A DNA stretch of 64,000 bases, from assembly GCF_000617845.2 (NCBI RefSeq), contig NZ_DF820425.1:3337725-3401724 (forward strand), read 5' to 3'. The notes under the pieces are model-generated. The model made no database searches. It was not told the DNA's origin and saw only the letters and a program-made list of their open reading frames with translations. How positions within the stretch are numbered: the first letter of the stretch is position 1; each line of letters begins with the position of its first letter. Shown piece by piece: positions 60,688 to 64,000 of the stretch. The position numbers were made by a program, and so were the translations under genes. The DNA is from Bradyrhizobium sp. DOA9. GTDB taxonomy: Bacteria; Pseudomonadota; Alphaproteobacteria; Rhizobiales; Xanthobacteraceae.

Positions 60688-61566
60688 TTGACAGCCCAAG
60701 CTATTATCCAGAGTCTCGCGAGCGGCCTGCTCATGGGCCTGCTCTACGGACTGATCGCGGTCGGCCTCGCGCTGATCTTCGGCCTGATGGACGTCACGAA
60801 CTTCGCCCATGGCGAGTTCCTGATGATCGCGATGTATCTGTCCTTCTTCCTGTTCGCGTTCTTCGCGATCGACCCGTTGCTATCGGCACCTTTGGTCGCC
60901 GCGGCACTCTTCATATTCGGAGCGGTCATCTACCTGCTCCTTGTACGCTTCGCCATGCGGGCCAAAGCCAATGCCGGCATGGTGCAGATCTTCACCACCT
61001 TCGGCCTTGCGATCGTCATGCGCGGCCTCGCGCAGTACTTCTTCACGCCGGATTATCGCAGCATCCCGCAGTCCTGGCTGGGCGGCAAGACCATCTCGGT
61101 CGGTGGCATCTTCCTGCCGGAGCCGCAACTGGTCGGCGCGCTGGTCTCGATCGCGGCCTTTGCCGCTCTCTATTTCTTCATCCACCGCACCGATTTCGGC
61201 CGCGCGATCGAAGCCACCCGCGAAGATCCCGGCGCGGTCGCGCTCGTCGGTATCGACAAGAACCGCGTCTTCGCCTTCGGCTGGGGCCTCGGCGCCGCGC
61301 TGGTCGGCCTCGCCGGCGCGATCATGGCGGTGTTCTTCTACATCTATCCCGACGTCGGCGCCTCTTTTGCGCTGATCGCCTATGTCACGGTGGCGCTCGG
61401 CGGCTTCGGCAGCGTGTTCGGTGCGTTTGCCGGCGGCATCATCGTCGGTCTCGTCGAAGCGGTCACGGCGCTGGTGCTGCCGCCCTCGCTGAAATCGGTC
61501 GGCATTTACTCGGTCTATCTGCTCGTTGTCTTCATCCGGCCGCGCGGCCTGTTCGGATCGATGTGA
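60688..61566 (+). CDS. Branched-chain-type ABC transporter permease LivH
   Basis: Inner-membrane permease of 292 residues, the usual length for LivH. SLASGLLMGLLYGLIAVGLA and IFGLMDVTNFAHGEFLMIAM are family landmarks (NFAHG). The EAA-like loop is in AIEATREDPGAVALVGIDK. The TTG start at 60688 is favoured since GGGGG lies about 8 bases upstream and the protein then begins as relatives do; upstream in-frame sequence is repeat copy 6. It overlaps LivM by one base (TGATG). Confidence 0.9.
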   Translation: MTAQAIIQSLASGLLMGLLYGLIAVGLALIFGLMDVTNFAHGEFLMIAMYLSFFLFAFFAIDPLLSAPLVAAALFIFGAVIYLLLVRFAMRAKANAGMVQIFTTFGLAIVMRGLAQYFFTPDYRSIPQSWLGGKTISVGGIFLPEPQLVGALVSIAAFAALYFFIHRTDFGRAIEATREDPGAVALVGIDKNRVFAFGWGLGAALVGLAGAIMAVFFYIYPDVGASFALIAYVTVALGGFGSVFGAFAGGIIVGLVEAVTALVLPPSLKSVGIYSVYLLVVFIRPRGLFGSM

Positions 61567-62549
61567 TGGACAAGGATTTTGCAGCGCGGCGCCGCCGCGA
61601 CCTCATCATCGCCGCAGCGCTCGCCGCCATTGCCGCGCTGACGCCGTTGTTCGTGAAGGATGTCGTCGTCCAGAACATCATGATCCTGACGCTGATGTAT
61701 GCTGGCCTCTCCCAGAGCTGGAACATCCTGTCCGGCTATTGCGGCCAGATCTCGCTCGGCCACGCGCTGTATTTCGGCCTGGGTGCCTACACCACCGAGC
61801 TGCTGTTCACGAAGTTCGGCGTGCTGCCCTGGTTCGGCATGCTGGCGGGCGGCGTCGTGTCGGCGCTGATCGCGATGGGGCTCGGCTATCCCTTCTTCCG
61901 CCTGCGCGGCCATTACTTCGTGATCGCCACCATCGTCATCGCCGAAATCGGCTTGCTGCTGTTCCATAACTGGGAATGGGCCGGCGCTGCGATGGGGATC
62001 ACCATTCCGATCCGCGGCGACAGCTGGCTGAAATTCCAGTTCCTGCGCACCAAGCTGCCGTACTTCTATTTCGCGCTGGCGCTGTGCTGCCTCGCCTGGT
62101 TCGTGACCTGGTGGCTGGAAAACTCCAAATGGGGATTTTGGTGGCGCGCGGTCAAGGACAACCCGGAGGCGGCCGAGAGCCTCGGTGTCGACGTGTTCAA
62201 TTCCAAGATGGGTGCGGCCGCCGTCTCCGCCTTCCTGGTCGCCGTCGGCGGCAGCTTTTACGCCCAGTTCGTCTCCTACATCGATCCTGAGAGCGTCATG
62301 GGCTTTCAGTTCTCCCTGCTGATGGCGCTGCCGGCCGTGCTCGGCGGCATCGGCACCCTGTGGGGGCCGGTGCTCGGGGCGGCCATCCTCATCCCGCTGA
62401 CCGAGCTGACGCGCTTCAAGTTCGGCGGCTCGGGGCGCGGCGTCGACCTCATCGTCTACGGCACGCTGATCGTCCTGATCTCGCTGGCCTTGCCGCGGGG
62501 ACTGCTCAGCCTGTTTTCACGCCCGAAGAAGACGGGGGTCGCACGATGA
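61566..62549 (+). CDS. Branched-chain-type ABC transporter permease LivM
   Basis: Inner-membrane permease of 327 residues. QSWNILSGYCGQISLGHALY is the LivM hallmark, followed by GLGAYTTELL and PFFRLRGHYFVIATIVIAE. The ATPase-contact loop is RAVKDNPEAAESLGVDV. The ATG at 61566 overlaps the livH stop; a GTG at 61563 adds one codon. It overlaps livG by 4 bases (ATGA). Confidence 0.92.
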   Translation: MDKDFAARRRRDLIIAAALAAIAALTPLFVKDVVVQNIMILTLMYAGLSQSWNILSGYCGQISLGHALYFGLGAYTTELLFTKFGVLPWFGMLAGGVVSALIAMGLGYPFFRLRGHYFVIATIVIAEIGLLLFHNWEWAGAAMGITIPIRGDSWLKFQFLRTKLPYFYFALALCCLAWFVTWWLENSKWGFWWRAVKDNPEAAESLGVDVFNSKMGAAAVSAFLVAVGGSFYAQFVSYIDPESVMGFQFSLLMALPAVLGGIGTLWGPVLGAAILIPLTELTRFKFGGSGRGVDLIVYGTLIVLISLALPRGLLSLFSRPKKTGVAR

Positions 62550-63277
62550 CCGCGCTGCTCGAAACCCGCGGCGTCTGGCAGCGCTTCGGCGGCCTCGTCG
62601 CCAACAGCGACGTCTCGATCTCGGTCGGCCGCGGCGAGATCGTCGGCCTGATCGGCCCGAACGGCGCCGGCAAGTCGACGCTGTTCAATCTCATCGCCGG
62701 CGTGCTGCCGCCGACGCAAGGCTCGATTCTATTCGACGGCGAGGACGTCACCCGCATGCCGGCGGCGGTGCGCTGCCAGCGCGGGATAGGGCGCACCTTC
62801 CAGGTGGTCAAGAGTTTCGAGACCATGACCGTCATCGACAACGTCATCGTCGGTGCGCTCGTGCGCAACACCGTGATGCGCGAAGCGCGCCGCAAGGCGC
62901 ATGAGGTGCTTGAGTTTACCGGCCTTGCCGCCCGGGCCGACGTGCTCGCCAGCGACCTCGTGCCGGCCGAGAAGCGCCGCCTCGAAGTCGCCCGTGCGCT
63001 CGCCACCGAACCGAAGCTGCTGCTGCTCGACGAGGTCCTCACCGGTCTCACGCCGACCGAAGCGCAGACCGGCGTTGCCCTGGTGCGCAAGGTGCGCGAT
63101 GCCGGCATCACCGTGCTGATGGTCGAGCACGTCATGGAGATCGTGATGCCGCTGGTCGACCGCGCCATCGTGCTCGACCTCGGCAAGGTGCTGGTCGAGG
63201 GCAAGCCCACTGAGGTCGTGCGCGATCCCAAGGTGATCAAGGCATATCTGGGAGATCGTCATGCTGTCGGTGCGTGA
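62546..63277 (+). CDS. Branched-chain-type ABC transporter ATP-binding protein LivG
   Basis: ATPase of 243 residues. Walker A is GPNGAGKST (37-45). The signature, normally LSxGxQRRLE, reads LVPAEKRRLEVARALA, and Walker B reads LLLLDEVLTGLTPTE with Val in place of Pro. These changes occur in a branch of LivG proteins, so activity is likely kept. The C-terminal YLG motif (AYLGDRHA) is present. It overlaps livF by 17 bases. Confidence 0.9.
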   Translation: MTALLETRGVWQRFGGLVANSDVSISVGRGEIVGLIGPNGAGKSTLFNLIAGVLPPTQGSILFDGEDVTRMPAAVRCQRGIGRTFQVVKSFETMTVIDNVIVGALVRNTVMREARRKAHEVLEFTGLAARADVLASDLVPAEKRRLEVARALATEPKLLLLDEVLTGLTPTEAQTGVALVRKVRDAGITVLMVEHVMEIVMPLVDRAIVLDLGKVLVEGKPTEVVRDPKVIKAYLGDRHAVGA

Positions 63278-63965
63278 AGTCACCACCGCCTATCAGGGCC
63301 TGGTCGCGATCTCCGCGGTTTCGATCGAGGTCCAGAAGGGCGAGATCGTCTGCGTCGCCGGCGCCAACGGCGCGGGCAAGTCGACGCTGCTCAAATCCAT
63401 CGCCGGTGCCGAGCGCCCGCGCTCGGGCACCGTGACGTTCGACGGCAAGCGCCTCGACGGCATGGCGCAGCATCACATCACGGCCACCGGCATCGCCTAT
63501 GTGCCGGAGAACCGCCGTCTGTTTCCGCGCCTGTCGGTGCGCGACAATCTTCGCCTCGGCAGCTATCTCTACCGGGGCGAAGCGAATCGCGAAGAGCCGC
63601 TCGAGCTCGTCTTCAAGCTGTTTCCGCGCCTCCAGGAACGTCTGGAGCAGCGCGCCGAGACGCTAAGCGGCGGCGAGCAGCAGATGCTCGCGATCGGCCG
63701 CGCCCTGATGACGCGCCCGCGGCTGTTGATGCTGGACGAGCCCTCGCAAGGAATCATGCCGAAACTGGTGGACGAAATCTTCCAGGCGGTGAAGCTGATC
63801 CGCGATTCCGGCATGACCGTCCTGATCGTCGAGCAGCGCATGGCGGAATGCCTGGAGATCGCCGACCGTGCCTACATCCTGCAAACCGGCCGCGTGCTGA
63901 TGCAGGGCCCGGCCGCGGAGATCAAGGGCAATCCGGACGTGCGGAAGGCGTATCTGGGGCTGTAG
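63261..63965 (+). CDS. Branched-chain-type ABC transporter ATP-binding protein LivF
   Basis: ATPase of 234 residues. Walker A is GANGAGKS (34-41), signature LSGGEQQMLAIGRAL, Walker B LLMLDEPSQGIMPKL, and the C-terminal KAYLGL. It starts inside livG (17-base overlap). It completes the five-part importer (binding protein, LivH, LivM, LivG, LivF) in canonical order. Confidence 0.92.
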   Translation: MLSVREVTTAYQGLVAISAVSIEVQKGEIVCVAGANGAGKSTLLKSIAGAERPRSGTVTFDGKRLDGMAQHHITATGIAYVPENRRLFPRLSVRDNLRLGSYLYRGEANREEPLELVFKLFPRLQERLEQRAETLSGGEQQMLAIGRALMTRPRLLMLDEPSQGIMPKLVDEIFQAVKLIRDSGMTVLIVEQRMAECLEIADRAYILQTGRVLMQGPAAEIKGNPDVRKAYLGL

Positions 63966-63972
63966 GCACAAC

Positions 63973-64000
63973 CGTCATTGCGAGGAGCTCTTGCGACGAA
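63973..64000. repeat. Intergenic palindromic repeat family A, copy 7 (cut by window edge)
   Basis: CGTCATTGCGAGGAGCTCTT followed by GCGACGAA at the right edge, the first third of the element. It follows livF by 8 bases. Confidence 0.85.

Noticed and set aside
17955..64000. CRISPR array made of the family A repeats
   Set aside because: Copies are kilobases apart, palindromic over about 80-115 bases, and not separated by uniform spacers; no cas genes.

Overview
The window is GC-rich, densely coding chromosomal DNA from an alphaproteobacterium, most likely Bradyrhizobium or a close relative. This rests on gene content (two peptide importers, a Paa phenylacetate cluster, a CYP102-type self-sufficient P450, PHA storage genes, many solute ABC transporters) and on seven copies of an intergenic palindromic repeat of the kind common in that group. 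The species is inferred, not proven. I saw no rRNA, tRNA, CRISPR array, transposase or phage gene.

Layout. 1-14 kb: one long leftward run with two complete Opp/Dpp-type peptide ABC importers (one at 232-5701, one at 8308-13953) enclosing a gamma-glutamyltransferase and a DUF1028 protein. 14.3-22 kb: a rightward run with a DUF6489 protein, an alpha/beta hydrolase, a WS/DGAT acyltransferase, an epoxide hydrolase, a P450-reductase fusion and a spermidine-synthase-like protein. 22-28.9 kb: an NTF2-like secreted protein and a hydrolase on the minus strand, then a PHA operon (small coiled-coil partner, PhaC, GNAT), a phasin, a DUF445 membrane protein and a second alpha/beta hydrolase. 28.9-35.6 kb: the phenylacetyl-CoA cluster paaX-ABCD-E-I-K. 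35.7-42.8 kb: a quinone-oxidoreductase-like enzyme, a YeeE/YedE transporter, a hydrolase-OsmC fusion, a molybdopterin oxidoreductase, a P450 with its own ferredoxin and a divergent TetR regulator, and an Asp/Glu racemase-like protein. 43-48.6 kb: an Aap-like amino-acid uptake cluster (binding protein, class III aminotransferase, RpiR regulator, two permeases, no ATPase). 48.7-50.1 kb: a secreted PHB-depolymerase-family esterase that looks inserted. 50.4-54 kb: amidase, SDR and a divergent tartrate dehydrogenase. 54-59.2 kb: a LysR-led catabolic operon (M20 amidohydrolase, D-2-hydroxyacid dehydrogenase, Ldh-type dehydrogenase) divergent from a DUF1445 hydro-lyase. 59.2-64 kb: a branched-chain-type ABC importer (binding protein, LivH, LivM, LivG, LivF).

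How the genes fit together. The window mainly serves scavenging of nitrogen and carbon: peptides, amino acids, amides or carbamoyl compounds, and aromatic acids. Storage-polymer genes (PhaC and partner, phasin, PHB depolymerase, WS/DGAT) are scattered among them. Several operons keep their regulator beside a visible operator candidate: a 21-bp perfect palindrome between the LysR gene and the hydro-lyase, an 8-bp inverted repeat at the RpiR gene, and nested palindromes before the tartrate dehydrogenase and the phasin.

Points most worth checking: a one-base frameshift at an A6 tract in the RpiR gene; a 31-bp imperfect direct repeat that brackets the PHB depolymerase gene; a class III-like PHA synthase paired with an unusually small subunit; an SDR lacking the usual catalytic residues; and a CYP102 protein without the fatty-acid carboxylate anchor of P450 BM3.
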